Assembly (NCBI GenBank): GCA_024636215.1
Contig: JAGXHL010000017.1
Location: 62,001-126,000 of the forward strand
Origin: Deltaproteobacteria bacterium
GTDB lineage: Bacteria > Desulfobacterota > Desulfuromonadia > Desulfuromonadales > BM103
DNA length: 64,000 nucleotides
Direction of reading: 5' to 3'
Shown piece by piece: positions 51,771 through 60,658 of the stretch (the stretch's first letter is position 1; every line of letters begins with the position of its first letter). The notes below the pieces were generated by a model that saw only the letters and a program-made list of their open reading frames with translations, searched no databases and was not told the origin of the DNA. The translations under genes were made by a program, and so were the position numbers.

Positions 51771-53054
51771 TTAAGTTTCTCTTGACGGGTTACGAGTTGT
51801 GGCCCCCTCTGGTATGGTCAAGGTTTTGGCGGGGACCGGGGGTGTCGCTTTAAGAGGGCGGCTGAGCCCTTGCAGGTCGCGACCGGTCGGGGCCTGGAAA
51901 GGGCGCAGGCCGAACTCTGGTAGAACGGCGAACAGGTGATCGAAGATGTCGGCCTGGATCGACTCGTAGGTGCCCCAGGCAGTGTCGTTGGTGAAGACGT
52001 AAATCTGCAGGGGGAGCCCTTCGGCGGTGGGGGCGAGCTGGCGGATAAGGAAGGTCATCTCCTGGTGGATGCCGGGGTGCTGGCGCAGGTAGGCGATGCA
52101 GTAGGCGCGAAAGGTGCCGATATTGGTCAGGCGGCGACCGTTGGCCAGAACCTTGAGTTCGTCGGCACTGATGTGCTGGTGGTTGTGCTCTTCGATCTCT
52201 CGCACCTTCTCTTCCAGATAGGGGCGCAGCAGGCGAATGCTCTTGAGCTGTTCGAACAGCGCTTCATCGATAAAACGGATGGTGTTGATGTCGATGGGGA
52301 TGGCGCGCATGATGCGGCGACCACCGCTTTCACTCATTCCCCGCCAGTTGCGAAAGGAGGAGGAGACCAACTCGTAGGCCGGGATAGTGGAGATGGTCTT
52401 GTCCCAGTTCTGCACCCGCACGGTGGTCAGGGAGACGTCGATGACATCGCCGTCGGCGCCGTGCTTGGGCATTTCGATCCAGTCACCTTGCCGTACCAGG
52501 TCCATGGTGGTGATCTGCACCCCCGCCACCAGGCCGAGAATGGAATCCTTGAAGATCAGCAGCAGGATGGCGGTCACCGCCCCCAACCCGGAGATGAAGA
52601 ACAAGGGACTGCGATTGGCCAGCTGTGCCAGGATAAGGATGGAGCAAAGCAGAAAGATGATCAGTTTGACCGCCTGCACCAGGCCGCGGATGGGTATTTG
52701 CTGACGCGCCGGGTCGGCGCGGTAGATGTCCATGCCGGCATTAAGCAGCGCATCGAAAACCAGGAAGCCGGCCAGAATGAAATAGACGTTGTTGAGGCGG
52801 GTCAATAACCCGAACAGCTCGTGGTCCGCCGTCATGACCAGTGGCAGACCGAAAGCGAAGATCACCGCCGGCAACAGATGCGTGGTGCGATCGAGCACCT
52901 TGTGATCAATCAGCTGGTCGTCCCACTGCACGAGGCTCTTCCGGACCATCTTGTTGATCAATGGCAGCACGATGACGCGCACGGCGTTGTAGGAGATCAG
53001 GGCGACAGCGAGCAGGATGCCGAAAGGCAGCATTTGTGAAAAAGCATCAGACAT
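51771..53054 (-). CDS. MscS-family mechanosensitive channel (YbdG-like)
   Basis: A 427-residue inner-membrane channel with about five N-terminal helices. The pore/MscS domain follows (SGLGAVTAILLLIFKDSILG then LVAGVQITTMDLVRQGDWIE near residues 150-195), and SLTTVRVQNWDKTISTIPAY is the beta domain. The extra stretch NWRGMSESGGRRIMRAIPID and the C-terminal length match the YbdG subgroup of miniconductance channels that protect against mild hypo-osmotic shock. The ATG at 53054 follows AAGGAG by 9 nt; the longer frame lacks a site. It lies upstream of lon on the same strand, about 150 bp apart. Confidence 0.9.
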   Translation of the reverse strand: MSDAFSQMLPFGILLAVALISYNAVRVIVLPLINKMVRKSLVQWDDQLIDHKVLDRTTHLLPAVIFAFGLPLVMTADHELFGLLTRLNNVYFILAGFLVFDALLNAGMDIYRADPARQQIPIRGLVQAVKLIIFLLCSILILAQLANRSPLFFISGLGAVTAILLLIFKDSILGLVAGVQITTMDLVRQGDWIEMPKHGADGDVIDVSLTTVRVQNWDKTISTIPAYELVSSSFRNWRGMSESGGRRIMRAIPIDINTIRFIDEALFEQLKSIRLLRPYLEEKVREIEEHNHQHISADELKVLANGRRLTNIGTFRAYCIAYLRQHPGIHQEMTFLIRQLAPTAEGLPLQIYVFTNDTAWGTYESIQADIFDHLFAVLPEFGLRPFQAPTGRDLQGLSRPLKATPPVPAKTLTIPEGATTRNPSRET

Positions 53055-53207
53055 GATGGGCAACTCCTTTGTCCTTGGTTCAGGGCATCCTAACATCAAA
53101 AGTGTTCGAGCACCAAGAAAGCGAAGGGACTTCCCTTGAAGATTTCTACTTTTCTAATGACTGAAGAGACTCACAGGTAAAATCTCTTTCTCACTCAGAA
53201 AATGAAG

Positions 53208-53339
53208 CTACAGAAGTTCCGGATCAATGATGCCGAAGTTCTCATCCCACAAACATTCAGTATATTCAACAAGACGTTTCGACATGGAACGCGGGTTGTT
53301 TCTGCCGCCATACCCGTTAAACTGAGAGCGTAAATTCAT
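53208..53339 (-). CDS. possible small protein (43 residues), unknown
   Basis: Within the 333-bp gap 53055-53387 a minus-strand frame reads MNLRSQFNGYGGRNNPRSMS, then KRLVEYTECLWDENFGIIDP and ELL. The composition is protein-like (mixed charged and aromatic residues, no low complexity), and it could be a small gene or the tail of a lost larger one. The ribosome site is weak (GGGAC). I do not recognise the family. The rest of the gap holds GAGGAGT-type low-complexity repeats just before the antiporter operon. Confidence 0.3.
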   Translation of the reverse strand: MNLRSQFNGYGGRNNPRSMSKRLVEYTECLWDENFGIIDPELL

Positions 53340-53387
53340 GTCCCGTCGCGATGGTTAAGGTGAGAGATGAGGAGTCAGGAGTGAGGA

Positions 53388-53909
53388 GTGAGGAGTGAGA
53401 AGCTTAAATTACCGGCGGGGATTTGCTGGCGGGGTTTGATCCGGCGGATGGCTGGCTTTGTCCTGCTGTGGGTGGTGCTGACAGGCGCTCCACCGGGATC
53501 CTGGCTGGCCGGTGGGCTGGCGGTGTTGACGGCGGCGCTGGTGTCTATGGCGCTGCGGCCACCACGACCCTGGCGGGGTCGTTTGCTCGGCTTGCTGCGT
53601 TTCCTGCCTTTCTTCTGTCGACAGTCCCTGCTTGGCGGCATCGATGTGGCGCAACGTGCCTTTGCACCCGGTATACGCTTGAATCCGGTATTGCTCGAGT
53701 ACCCTCTGGCACTGCCGCCGGGGACGGCACGGATTTTCATGCTCAACACGGTGAGCTTGCTGCCTGGTACGCTCAGTGCCGACCTGCGCGGCAATCAACT
53801 CATCGTCCATGGTCTAGACGGCGAACGACCGCTGGCTCGCGACCTGCGGCGCCTCGAAGCCCGCGTTGCCGACCTGTTCGACGAGAGTATCGGAGCTGAT
53901 GATGGCTGA
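53388..53909 (+). CDS. mrpE: Mrp-type cation/proton antiporter subunit E
   Basis: A 173-residue MnhE/MrpE subunit. Two hydrophobic segments (AGFVLLWVVLTGAPPGSWLA and a following helix to about residue 55) precede RPPRPWRGRLLGLLRFLPFF. The conserved soluble part has GTARIFMLNTVSLLPGTLSA and a final DLFDESIG. In Mrp complexes subunit E is a membrane component needed for assembly. The start is taken as the GTG at 53388, inside a GTGAGGA repeat; an internal ATG at 53448 (before AGFVLLW) is an alternative. First gene of an eight-gene operon; it overlaps mrpF by 8 bp. Confidence 0.85.
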   Translation: MRSEKLKLPAGICWRGLIRRMAGFVLLWVVLTGAPPGSWLAGGLAVLTAALVSMALRPPRPWRGRLLGLLRFLPFFCRQSLLGGIDVAQRAFAPGIRLNPVLLEYPLALPPGTARIFMLNTVSLLPGTLSADLRGNQLIVHGLDGERPLARDLRRLEARVADLFDESIGADDG

Positions 53910-54189
53910 ATTCTGCCTGGGATTGGCCCTGCTGTTGTTGCTGATGATCGTTGCTGGAATGGTGCGGGTACTGCGTGGACCGACCGCGGCTGACCGCATG
54001 CTTGCGACGCAGCTGTTCGGCACCACCGGGGTGGCGATACTGCTGCTGCTGGGACAGGCCTTTGCAGCTCCTGCCCTGTGGGATGCAGCTCTGGTCTTTG
54101 CGCTGCTGGCGGCGGTGGCGGCGGTGGCTTTTGTGCGTCGCGTCGGGACACGCGAGCACGCTCAGAGGGAGGATAAGCATGGAGATTAG
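53902..54189 (+). CDS. mrpF: Mrp-type cation/proton antiporter subunit F
   Basis: A 95-residue protein with three hydrophobic helices: the first about residues 3-22, then RVLRGPTAADRMLATQLFGT, the family signature with RGPT and DR, followed by ILLLLGQAFAAPALWDAALV and FALLAAVAAVAFVRRV. MrpF is a small membrane subunit of the multi-subunit antiporter. CGGAG precedes the ATG at 53902; an ATG three bases earlier is also possible. It overlaps mrpE at its start and mrpG at its end, so all three are translationally coupled. Confidence 0.88.
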   Translation: MAEFCLGLALLLLLMIVAGMVRVLRGPTAADRMLATQLFGTTGVAILLLLGQAFAAPALWDAALVFALLAAVAAVAFVRRVGTREHAQREDKHGD

Positions 54190-54481
54190 AGAATTGCTCG
54201 CTGCCCTTCTCATGCTGACGGCGATGCCGTTTTTTCTCGCCGGCACCCTCGGCCTGCTGCGCTTTCCAGATGTCTTCTGTCGTCTGCATGCCCTGACCAA
54301 AGCGGATAATCTTGGTCTGGGGTTGATCGTTCTCGGCCTCATGGTTCAGGCTGATTCCTGGCAGGCTGCGGGGCGCCTGCTGCTCATCTGGCTGCTGGTG
54401 CTGCTGGCCGGAGCAACCATCGCCCATCTGATTGCGCGGCAGGCCTTGCGCACGGGGCAAAACCCCTGGAGGCTTTCGTGA
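54179..54481 (+). CDS. mrpG: Mrp-type cation/proton antiporter subunit G
   Basis: A 100-residue MnhG/PhaG subunit. Three helices are evident, with AGTLGLLRFPDVFCRLHALT near residues 22-41, the hallmark G-LRFPD-x-x-R-x-HA-xTK motif, and LGLGLIVLGLMVQADSW following. GGAGG lies 6 nt before the ATG at 54179, inside the end of mrpF (11-bp overlap), and the stop overlaps the GTG of the next gene. It is complete. Confidence 0.9.
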   Translation: MEIRELLAALLMLTAMPFFLAGTLGLLRFPDVFCRLHALTKADNLGLGLIVLGLMVQADSWQAAGRLLLIWLLVLLAGATIAHLIARQALRTGQNPWRLS

Positions 54482-55464
54482 CGCTGCTCTCCGCACTGTT
54501 TGACCTGTTGCTGCTCGCGACCTTGCTGTGGCTGGCCTGGCGGTTGCTGGCCAGTGCTGATCTGTTCAAAGCAGTGGTGCTGTTTATCGCCTTTGGCTTG
54601 CTGCTCTCTCTAGCCTGGGTGCGTTTGAATGCGCCTGACGTGGCGTTGGCCGAAGCCGCTATCGGCGCCGGCATCACCGGCGCCCTGCTGATGGTTGCAC
54701 TGGGTCGTCTCTCACCCGAGCAAGCGTGTCCGCGCCGATTGCAACCGACCCTCGGCCAGCGCCTGTCCGCACCCTTGCTTATCAGTCTGGCCGTGGCGAC
54801 CGCCGTGGCGATTCTGCTGAGTTCTTTGTTGACGTTGCCGGAAACAGCGGCAGGACTGGCACCGCTCGTCACCAGCCATCTGGCGCAGAGCGAAGTGGCA
54901 CATCCGGTGACAGCGGTTCTGCTTAACTTTCGCGGCTACGACACACTGCTTGAGGTGGCCGTTCTGGTCCTGGCGGTGCTGGGCATCTGGTGCCTTGGTG
55001 AGGCACAGGTCTTTACCTTGCAGGGATCGGTTTCACCGGTGCTGTTGGGAATGACCCGCGTGCTGCTGCCTGTGCTGGTGTTGACTGGAGGCTATCTGCT
55101 GTGGCTGGGGGGACATGCTCCCGGTGGTGCTTTCCAGGCTGGCGCTTTGCTTGCTGCCGGGGTGGTGCTCTGGCTGTTTGCCGGCCAAATGCTGTCCTCG
55201 CGCTGGGGCGGTTTGCCTCTGCGCTGGTTGCTGTTGCTGGGACTCCAGGTGTTTCTCGCGACGGCTGCCGTACCGATGCTGCAGGGGAAAATGTTGCTGA
55301 CCTATCCACCCGGATGGGCTAAGACCCTGATTCTGTTGGTGGAGACCATGCTTGCCGGTTCCATTGCCGCAGTGCTGGCCGTCGCGGTCATTGGTGGACG
55401 GCCGGCTTGCGCACCAGAAAGTTTTCCGCCGGCTGGCCAAGCCGACGAGGAGAAACAACAGTGA
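54478..55464 (+). CDS. fused antiporter subunit: MbhD/DUF4040-like domain plus MnhB domain
   Basis: A 328-residue protein joining two subunits that are usually separate or part of MrpA. The N-terminal half (about residues 1-110) has LFKAVVLFIAFGLLLSLAWV and LNAPDVALAEAAIGAGITGA, the DUF4040/MbhD signature found at the C-terminal end of MrpA. The second half (about residues 135-310) has TAVLLNFRGYDTLLEVAVLV and GGHAPGGAFQAGALLAAGVV, the MnhB signature. So the MrpA C-terminal parts are present without the big NuoL-like MrpA body. The GTG start at 54478 overlaps the mrpG stop, and the stop overlaps the GTG of mrpC. It probably couples ion flow between the small and large membrane subunits. Confidence 0.85.
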   Translation: MTLLSALFDLLLLATLLWLAWRLLASADLFKAVVLFIAFGLLLSLAWVRLNAPDVALAEAAIGAGITGALLMVALGRLSPEQACPRRLQPTLGQRLSAPLLISLAVATAVAILLSSLLTLPETAAGLAPLVTSHLAQSEVAHPVTAVLLNFRGYDTLLEVAVLVLAVLGIWCLGEAQVFTLQGSVSPVLLGMTRVLLPVLVLTGGYLLWLGGHAPGGAFQAGALLAAGVVLWLFAGQMLSSRWGGLPLRWLLLLGLQVFLATAAVPMLQGKMLLTYPPGWAKTLILLVETMLAGSIAAVLAVAVIGGRPACAPESFPPAGQADEEKQQ

Positions 55465-55775
55465 ACATACCTCTGCATTACGCGGCCGGCGGCGTCATTC
55501 TGTTCTTCCTCGGTCTCCACGCCCTGTTTGTCCGTGTCCACCTGCTGCGCAAGGTGCTGGCCGCCAATATCATGGGTAGCGGTGTGTTCATGGTGTTTAT
55601 CGCTCTGGCCGCGCGGGCAGGAGAGGGCGGACCCGATCCGGTGCCTCATGCCATGGTACTCACAGGTATCGTCGTGACAGTGAGTTTTACCGCCCTGGGC
55701 CTGGTCCTGGCGGTAAAAATCGAACAGACCAGTGGTCGCTCGCGCTTGCCGCACAAGGGTGAGGAGGGTGCATGA
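55461..55775 (+). CDS. mrpC: Mrp-type cation/proton antiporter subunit C (NuoK-like)
   Basis: A 104-residue NuoK/MnhC homologue with three helices: HYAAGGVILFFLGLHALFVR, LRKVLAANIMGSGVFMVFIA and PHAMVLTGIVVTVSFTALGL. The last contains DPVPHAMVLTGIVV, the conserved DP-P-ALVLTAIVI motif of the family. Its membrane Glu/Asp residues would take part in proton or sodium transfer. It starts at GTG 55461, overlapping the previous stop in a GTGA, and overlaps the next gene in an ATGA. Confidence 0.9.
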   Translation: MNIPLHYAAGGVILFFLGLHALFVRVHLLRKVLAANIMGSGVFMVFIALAARAGEGGPDPVPHAMVLTGIVVTVSFTALGLVLAVKIEQTSGRSRLPHKGEEGA

Positions 55776-57256
55776 ACCAGCTTCTTACCCAACCCTGGAG
55801 TGTCTGGGCGATTCTGTTGCCACTGGGGACGGCGAGCCTCGCTTTTCTGTTGCCTCGCCAGGCGGTGCGCCTGGGTCTGGCGAGTGCTTTAGCTATACCG
55901 CTGCTGGTCGCAGGCGCGGTGGTTCAGGTGCGTACGCTGGGGGTTGTGGAACATGTTGTCGGCGGCTGGCCGGCACCACTAGGCATCGGCCTGCGCACCG
56001 ACGGACTGGCGGTGGCGCTGCTCGCTGCGACGGCTGTGGTCGGCCTGGTGATCAGCCTCTACGCCTGGGGTTATTTCCCCTCTGCCGCTTCCGGCAACAG
56101 CAAAACCCGTTATTTCTGGCCTTTGTGGCTGTTTCTCTGGGGTGCCTGCAATGCTTTGTTTGTTTCGCGCGATCTGTTCAATCTCTATGTGACTCTGGAG
56201 CTGGTGACCCTGGCTGCTGTGGCTCTGATCACCCTTGCCGGTGGTACGGCGGCATTGACTGCTGCGATGCGCTATCTGCTCAGTGGCCTGCTCGGTTCTC
56301 TGGCCTATCTGCTCGGCGTGGCGCTCCTGTACGGTGCCCATGGTACCCTAGATATAACCCTGCTCGGCACGCTGCTGAGCGACGGGAGTTTGAGCCGCGC
56401 AGCCCTGGCTTTGATGGTCAGCGGACTTCTGCTCAAGACGGCTCTGTTCCCTCTGCATTTCTGGCTGCCGCCGGCTCACTCCATGGCGCCGGCTCCAGTG
56501 AGTGCGCTACTCTCGGCACTGGTGATCAAGACGTCCTATGTGATTCTGCTGCGCTTGTGGTTCGAGGTCTTTCCTGCTGTAACCACCGCCGGAATGGCTC
56601 ACCTGCTGGGTAGCCTGGGCGCGGCGGCAATCCTTTGGGGTTCTTTCATGGCCCTGCGCCAGGAGCGCCTCAAATTGCTGGTGGCCTATTCCACCGTTGC
56701 CCAGATCGGCTATCTGTTCCTGGTCTTCCCACTGGCGCAAGGTGAGACGGCGGCGACGGCTTGGGCCGGGGCGGTTTTTTTTGTACTGGCTCATGCCTGC
56801 GGCAAGGCGGCTATGTTTCTCATGGCGGGCACTATTCACCAGACCGCCGGACATGACCGCATCGCTCAACTGGCCGGAGCCGGTGGGCCTCTCGGGGTGC
56901 AGGTGGTGGTGTTCGCCATGGCCGGCTTAACCATCATCGGGCTGCCGCCCAGCGCCGGCTTCATTGCCAAATGGATGCTGTTCAATGCCGCCATTGTTAC
57001 CGGCCAGTGGTGGTATCTGCTGGTGATGGCAGCGGGTAGCCTGCTCGCTGGCGCTTACGTGGTGCGGGTTTTGTCCTGGGCCTTTCTATCTGTTGATCAC
57101 AATCCCTATCCCGATATGTCCTGGGCGATGAAATGGCCGCCTCTGGCTTTATCGGTTGTGGCGCTGCTGTTGGGACTGGCGGCCTATGAGCCGGTGCTGC
57201 TCAGCTTGACCGCCACCCCGGCGGCAGGCGTGCTGCTGCAGGGAGTGGTGCCATGA
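55772..57256 (+). CDS. antiporter-like membrane subunit 1 (MrpD/NuoN-L-M family)
   Basis: A 494-residue, about fourteen-helix ion-pumping subunit. LLKTALFPLHFWLPPAHSMA then PAPVSALLSALVIKTSYVIL carries the two conserved Lys residues of the antiporter-like fold. KLLVAYSTVAQIGYLFLVFP and AHACGKAAMFLMAGTIHQTA supply the broken-helix regions. It belongs with MrpD/HyfB-type proteins. It is the first of three such subunits in this operon and overlaps its neighbours by 4 bp on both sides (ATGA). Transport of Na+ or H+ cannot be distinguished by reading. Confidence 0.9.
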   Translation: MNQLLTQPWSVWAILLPLGTASLAFLLPRQAVRLGLASALAIPLLVAGAVVQVRTLGVVEHVVGGWPAPLGIGLRTDGLAVALLAATAVVGLVISLYAWGYFPSAASGNSKTRYFWPLWLFLWGACNALFVSRDLFNLYVTLELVTLAAVALITLAGGTAALTAAMRYLLSGLLGSLAYLLGVALLYGAHGTLDITLLGTLLSDGSLSRAALALMVSGLLLKTALFPLHFWLPPAHSMAPAPVSALLSALVIKTSYVILLRLWFEVFPAVTTAGMAHLLGSLGAAAILWGSFMALRQERLKLLVAYSTVAQIGYLFLVFPLAQGETAATAWAGAVFFVLAHACGKAAMFLMAGTIHQTAGHDRIAQLAGAGGPLGVQVVVFAMAGLTIIGLPPSAGFIAKWMLFNAAIVTGQWWYLLVMAAGSLLAGAYVVRVLSWAFLSVDHNPYPDMSWAMKWPPLALSVVALLLGLAAYEPVLLSLTATPAAGVLLQGVVP

Positions 57257-58752
57257 GCTGGTCGGCGCTGCTGCCCGTGGCGATCATGCTGAGTTCGCTG
57301 GTGCCGGGGCTGGTTATTTTCTGCTTGCCCGAAGAGCACCACCGTCTGCGTGCCGTTCTCAACCTGTCGGGGGCGTTGCTCAAGCTCTGTCTCGTGGCGA
57401 TTTTGTTTCTGGGTGTCGCTGCAGGTCACGAATATATGTTTCGCATGCAGCTGTTGCCGGGCACGGATCTGGTTCTGCATGCCGATGCCTTGTCTCTGCT
57501 GTTCCTTGTCCTTTCGGCTTTTCTCTGGCTCGTAACCACAGTCTATGCTATCGGCTACCTGGAGGGTTCAGCCAATCGCAGCCGTTTTTTCGGTTTTTTC
57601 AGCCTCTGTGTCAGCGCCACCACCGGCATTGCCATGGCCGGAGATCTTGTCAGCTTTGTTGTCTTTTATGAGATGCTGACGGTTTCCACTTATCCACTGG
57701 TGGTGCATCGCGGTACCCCGGAGGCGCTTCGCGCTGGACGCATCTACCTGACGTATACCCTCTGTGGCGGCACGTTGCTGCTGGTGACCACTGTCTGGCT
57801 GCAGGCCCTGGCCGGTCGGCTCGATTTCGTAGCCACCGGCATCCTCTCAAAAATGGATCCTTCCCTGTATCCGACCCTCAAGATTATTTTTGTTCTGCTG
57901 ATCGTTGCGCTCGGTGTTAAGGCGGCATTGGTGCCTTTACATGGCTGGCTGCCTGCCGCCATGGTCGCGCCGGCTCCGGTCAGTGCTTTGCTGCATGCGG
58001 TGGCCGTGGTCAAGGCCGGAGCTTTTGGCATCATGCGTGTGGTTTACGATATTTTTGGCATCGAGTTTGCTGCGAGTCTGGGTCTGCTAGAACCTTTGAC
58101 TGTCGCAGCGGCGGTGACCATCCTCTATGGTTCCCTGCGCGCTCTGGTACAGGATGATCTCAAGCGACGGCTGGCCTTTTCCACCGTGAGCCAGGTTTCT
58201 TATATCATCCTTGGTATTGCTGTACTCGGACCTCTGGCGACTATCGGTGGGCTGGTGCATCTGGTGCATCAGGGCCTTATGAAAATAACCCTGTTTTTTT
58301 GTGCAGGCAATCTGGCCGAGACGTTGGGGATTCACAAGATCAGCGAAATGTCGGGCGTCGGACGGCGCATGCCATGGACCATGGCCGCGTTTACGGTCGC
58401 GGCGCTGGGCATGATCGGTATGCCGCCCATGGTCGGCTTTGTCAGCAAGTGGTTTTTGGCCCTTGGCGGTCTTAACGCACATCAGCCCTGGGTGCTGCTG
58501 GTGCTGGTGGTCAGCACCCTGCTCAATGCCGCTTATTTCCTGCCCATTGTTTATCGTGCCTGGTTTGCAGTTCCGGCAGCGGGCTGGGACCATGAGCACC
58601 TGGCTAGCGGGCGGCGCGAAACTTCCTGGGCGCTGCTGCTGCCACCGCTGCTGACGGCACTGCTGGTGGTGCTGCTCGGTCTGTTCGCCAGTGCGCCTTT
58701 CAGTGCTCTGCAATGGGTTAAACTGATTGCCTATCGAGAGTATGGGCTATGA
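57253..58752 (+). CDS. antiporter-like membrane subunit 2 (MrpD/NuoM-like)
   Basis: A 499-residue homologue of the previous subunit. GVKAALVPLHGWLPAAMVAP then APVSALLHAVAVVKAGAFGI holds the paired Lys residues, LAFSTVSQVSYIILGIAVLG the later half-channel and LVHLVHQGLMKITLFFCAGN the second Lys-bearing helix. YEMLTVSTYPLVVHRGTPEA supplies the conserved Glu of the first half-channel. It resembles NuoM/MrpD and the larger subunits of membrane-bound hydrogenase modules. It overlaps both neighbours by 4 bp. It is distinct in sequence from subunits 1 and 3, so the three are not recent duplicates. Confidence 0.9.
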   Translation: MSWSALLPVAIMLSSLVPGLVIFCLPEEHHRLRAVLNLSGALLKLCLVAILFLGVAAGHEYMFRMQLLPGTDLVLHADALSLLFLVLSAFLWLVTTVYAIGYLEGSANRSRFFGFFSLCVSATTGIAMAGDLVSFVVFYEMLTVSTYPLVVHRGTPEALRAGRIYLTYTLCGGTLLLVTTVWLQALAGRLDFVATGILSKMDPSLYPTLKIIFVLLIVALGVKAALVPLHGWLPAAMVAPAPVSALLHAVAVVKAGAFGIMRVVYDIFGIEFAASLGLLEPLTVAAAVTILYGSLRALVQDDLKRRLAFSTVSQVSYIILGIAVLGPLATIGGLVHLVHQGLMKITLFFCAGNLAETLGIHKISEMSGVGRRMPWTMAAFTVAALGMIGMPPMVGFVSKWFLALGGLNAHQPWVLLVLVVSTLLNAAYFLPIVYRAWFAVPAAGWDHEHLASGRRETSWALLLPPLLTALLVVLLGLFASAPFSALQWVKLIAYREYGL

Positions 58753-60488
58753 ATTTGATAGCGCTACTGCACCTCGTACTGCTTCCTCTGGCGCCGCTGC
58801 TGCCGCTGATTCTGTTCGCGGGGCTCTGGTGTCGATGCGGCAATGCAATGGCCATGCGTCTGGCTCCCTGGGGGCCGCTGCCTGCTCTGCTGCTGGCTTT
58901 ATTGCCACAGAGCGATGTCAGTTTGCATGTGCCCTGGTTGCTGCTGGGAGGGAATCTCGGTCTCGACGGGACGGGGCGCGTCTTCTTGTTGCTTGTTGCC
59001 CTGCTGTGGTTGGCCGCCGGCCTGTATGCCCGTGGCTATCTGGCGCAGGATGCCCGGAAGCGGCGTTTCCTCGGCTTCTTTCTGCTCACCATGAGCGGCA
59101 ATCTGGGACTGCCCATTGCCCTGAATCTGCTCGATTTCTATTTCTTTTACGCTTTGATGAGTTTTTCAGCCTACGGGCTGGTGGTGCACGATGGCAGTCC
59201 TTTTGCCCAGCGTGCCGGACGCATCTATCTGTATCTGGTCCTGATTGGTGAAGTCCTGCTGTTTGTCGCCCTGGTCCTGGCGGCGCGCGTCGCCGACTCC
59301 CTGGTGCTGGCGGATGCGGCCGCCGCCGTTGCCCATGCCCCTGAGCGCAACCTGATCCTGGTGCTGCTGGTTGCGGGCTTCGGCATCAAAGCCGGCATGG
59401 TGCCGCTGCATGTCTGGCTGCCTCTCGCCCATCCGGCGGCGCCGGTACCCGCCAGCGCGGTCTTCAGCGGCGCCATGATCAAGGCCGGTCTGCTGGGCCT
59501 TATGCGCTTTTTGCCTCTGGGTTTGATCGCTCTGCCCGGCTGGGCACATGCCCTCATCATCCTTGGTTTGATCATGATCTTCTACGGTGTACTGGTCGGA
59601 CTTGTCCAGCAACAGGCCAAAACCGTGTTGGCTTATTCGAGTATCAGTCAGATGGGCTTTCCCATCATCGGACTGGGACTTGGTTTGGCGGAGCCAGCCA
59701 GTTGGGCATTGCTGGCGCCGGCGGTGACTCTCTATGCCTTGCATCACGGACTGGCCAAGGGTGCCCTGTTTCTCGGTGTCGGCCTGGCGCCAGGGCTGGT
59801 CAGCGGCGGTGGGCGTCGCTGGCTGGTTTTGGCTGGCCTGCTGCTGCCGGCCCTGTCTCTGGCCGGCGCGCCTCTGACCAGCGGCGCCGTGGCCAAGGCG
59901 GCTCTCAAGCCTTATGTTTATGACGCACCGGGATTCTGGCCGGCAGTGCTGCCCTTGCTGTTCTCGCTGGCGGCGCTGGCTACGACCTTGCTGCTTGCGC
60001 GCTTTCTGTTCGTGCTCTGGCCGCGCACGACTGACGATTATCTTCAATCTCCCCTGATGTGGATAGGCTGGTCGCTGCTCGCTCTGGCGCTGGTACTGTG
60101 CAGCGCCGGGCTGTTGCCAGTCATGGGCAATGTCACAGCGGGGCATGAGGTCAAACTCTGGGAGCTGCTATGGCCGCTAAGTGCCGGTACGCTACTGGCG
60201 GCTTGGGTGTGGCTGCGTTCGCGAGCTGCTGACGGAAGAGAGCCGCTGGTGCCGCCTGGAGACCTGTTGGTGGCCTTGGAAAAGGGTCTGATCCCCCTGA
60301 ACCGGTGGATAGCGCGTCTGCGATCGGCCCTCCAGCACAAGCGTCTGCGTCTGCGGCCACAGCCTGGTTTCCGCTGGCACAGTCTTGCGGTTTTGCAGTC
60401 ATTGCCTGTGATGGAGCAATCCATGCGCCGTCTGCCGGTTGCCGGCGTGCTGTTTTTGTTGATCCTGCTGCTGTTGCTGATTCTGTGA
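58749..60488 (+). CDS. antiporter-like membrane subunit 3 (MrpD/HyfB-like, extended)
   Basis: A 579-residue member of the same family. GIKAGMVPLHVWLPLAHPAA then PVPASAVFSGAMIKAGLLGL is the Lys-bearing core, and TVLAYSSISQMGFPIIGLGL and YALHHGLAKGALFLGVGLAP the second half. The C-terminus is extended by about 100 residues, mostly a soluble basic segment (ARLRSALQHKRLRLRP) ending in a hydrophobic helix, LFLLILLLLLIL. This is the last gene of the operon, with a 170-bp gap to polA. The C-terminal lateral helix could clamp the neighbouring subunits, as in NuoL, but that is inference. Confidence 0.88.
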   Translation: MNLIALLHLVLLPLAPLLPLILFAGLWCRCGNAMAMRLAPWGPLPALLLALLPQSDVSLHVPWLLLGGNLGLDGTGRVFLLLVALLWLAAGLYARGYLAQDARKRRFLGFFLLTMSGNLGLPIALNLLDFYFFYALMSFSAYGLVVHDGSPFAQRAGRIYLYLVLIGEVLLFVALVLAARVADSLVLADAAAAVAHAPERNLILVLLVAGFGIKAGMVPLHVWLPLAHPAAPVPASAVFSGAMIKAGLLGLMRFLPLGLIALPGWAHALIILGLIMIFYGVLVGLVQQQAKTVLAYSSISQMGFPIIGLGLGLAEPASWALLAPAVTLYALHHGLAKGALFLGVGLAPGLVSGGGRRWLVLAGLLLPALSLAGAPLTSGAVAKAALKPYVYDAPGFWPAVLPLLFSLAALATTLLLARFLFVLWPRTTDDYLQSPLMWIGWSLLALALVLCSAGLLPVMGNVTAGHEVKLWELLWPLSAGTLLAAWVWLRSRAADGREPLVPPGDLLVALEKGLIPLNRWIARLRSALQHKRLRLRPQPGFRWHSLAVLQSLPVMEQSMRRLPVAGVLFLLILLLLLIL

Positions 60489-60658
60489 TGTCTCTCAAAT
60501 CATGGATTGTCGGATTATATGGGGCCAAACAGTCACATTTTCGGCCGGGCACTTATTATCGGACAGCCTCTTAGGCAAGTTTTTATCTCTCCTCTTTGTC
60601 TTGACGCCATCTTGTGGAATAATGACCGACACTTTAATAACTTTGGGAGATTACCTTC

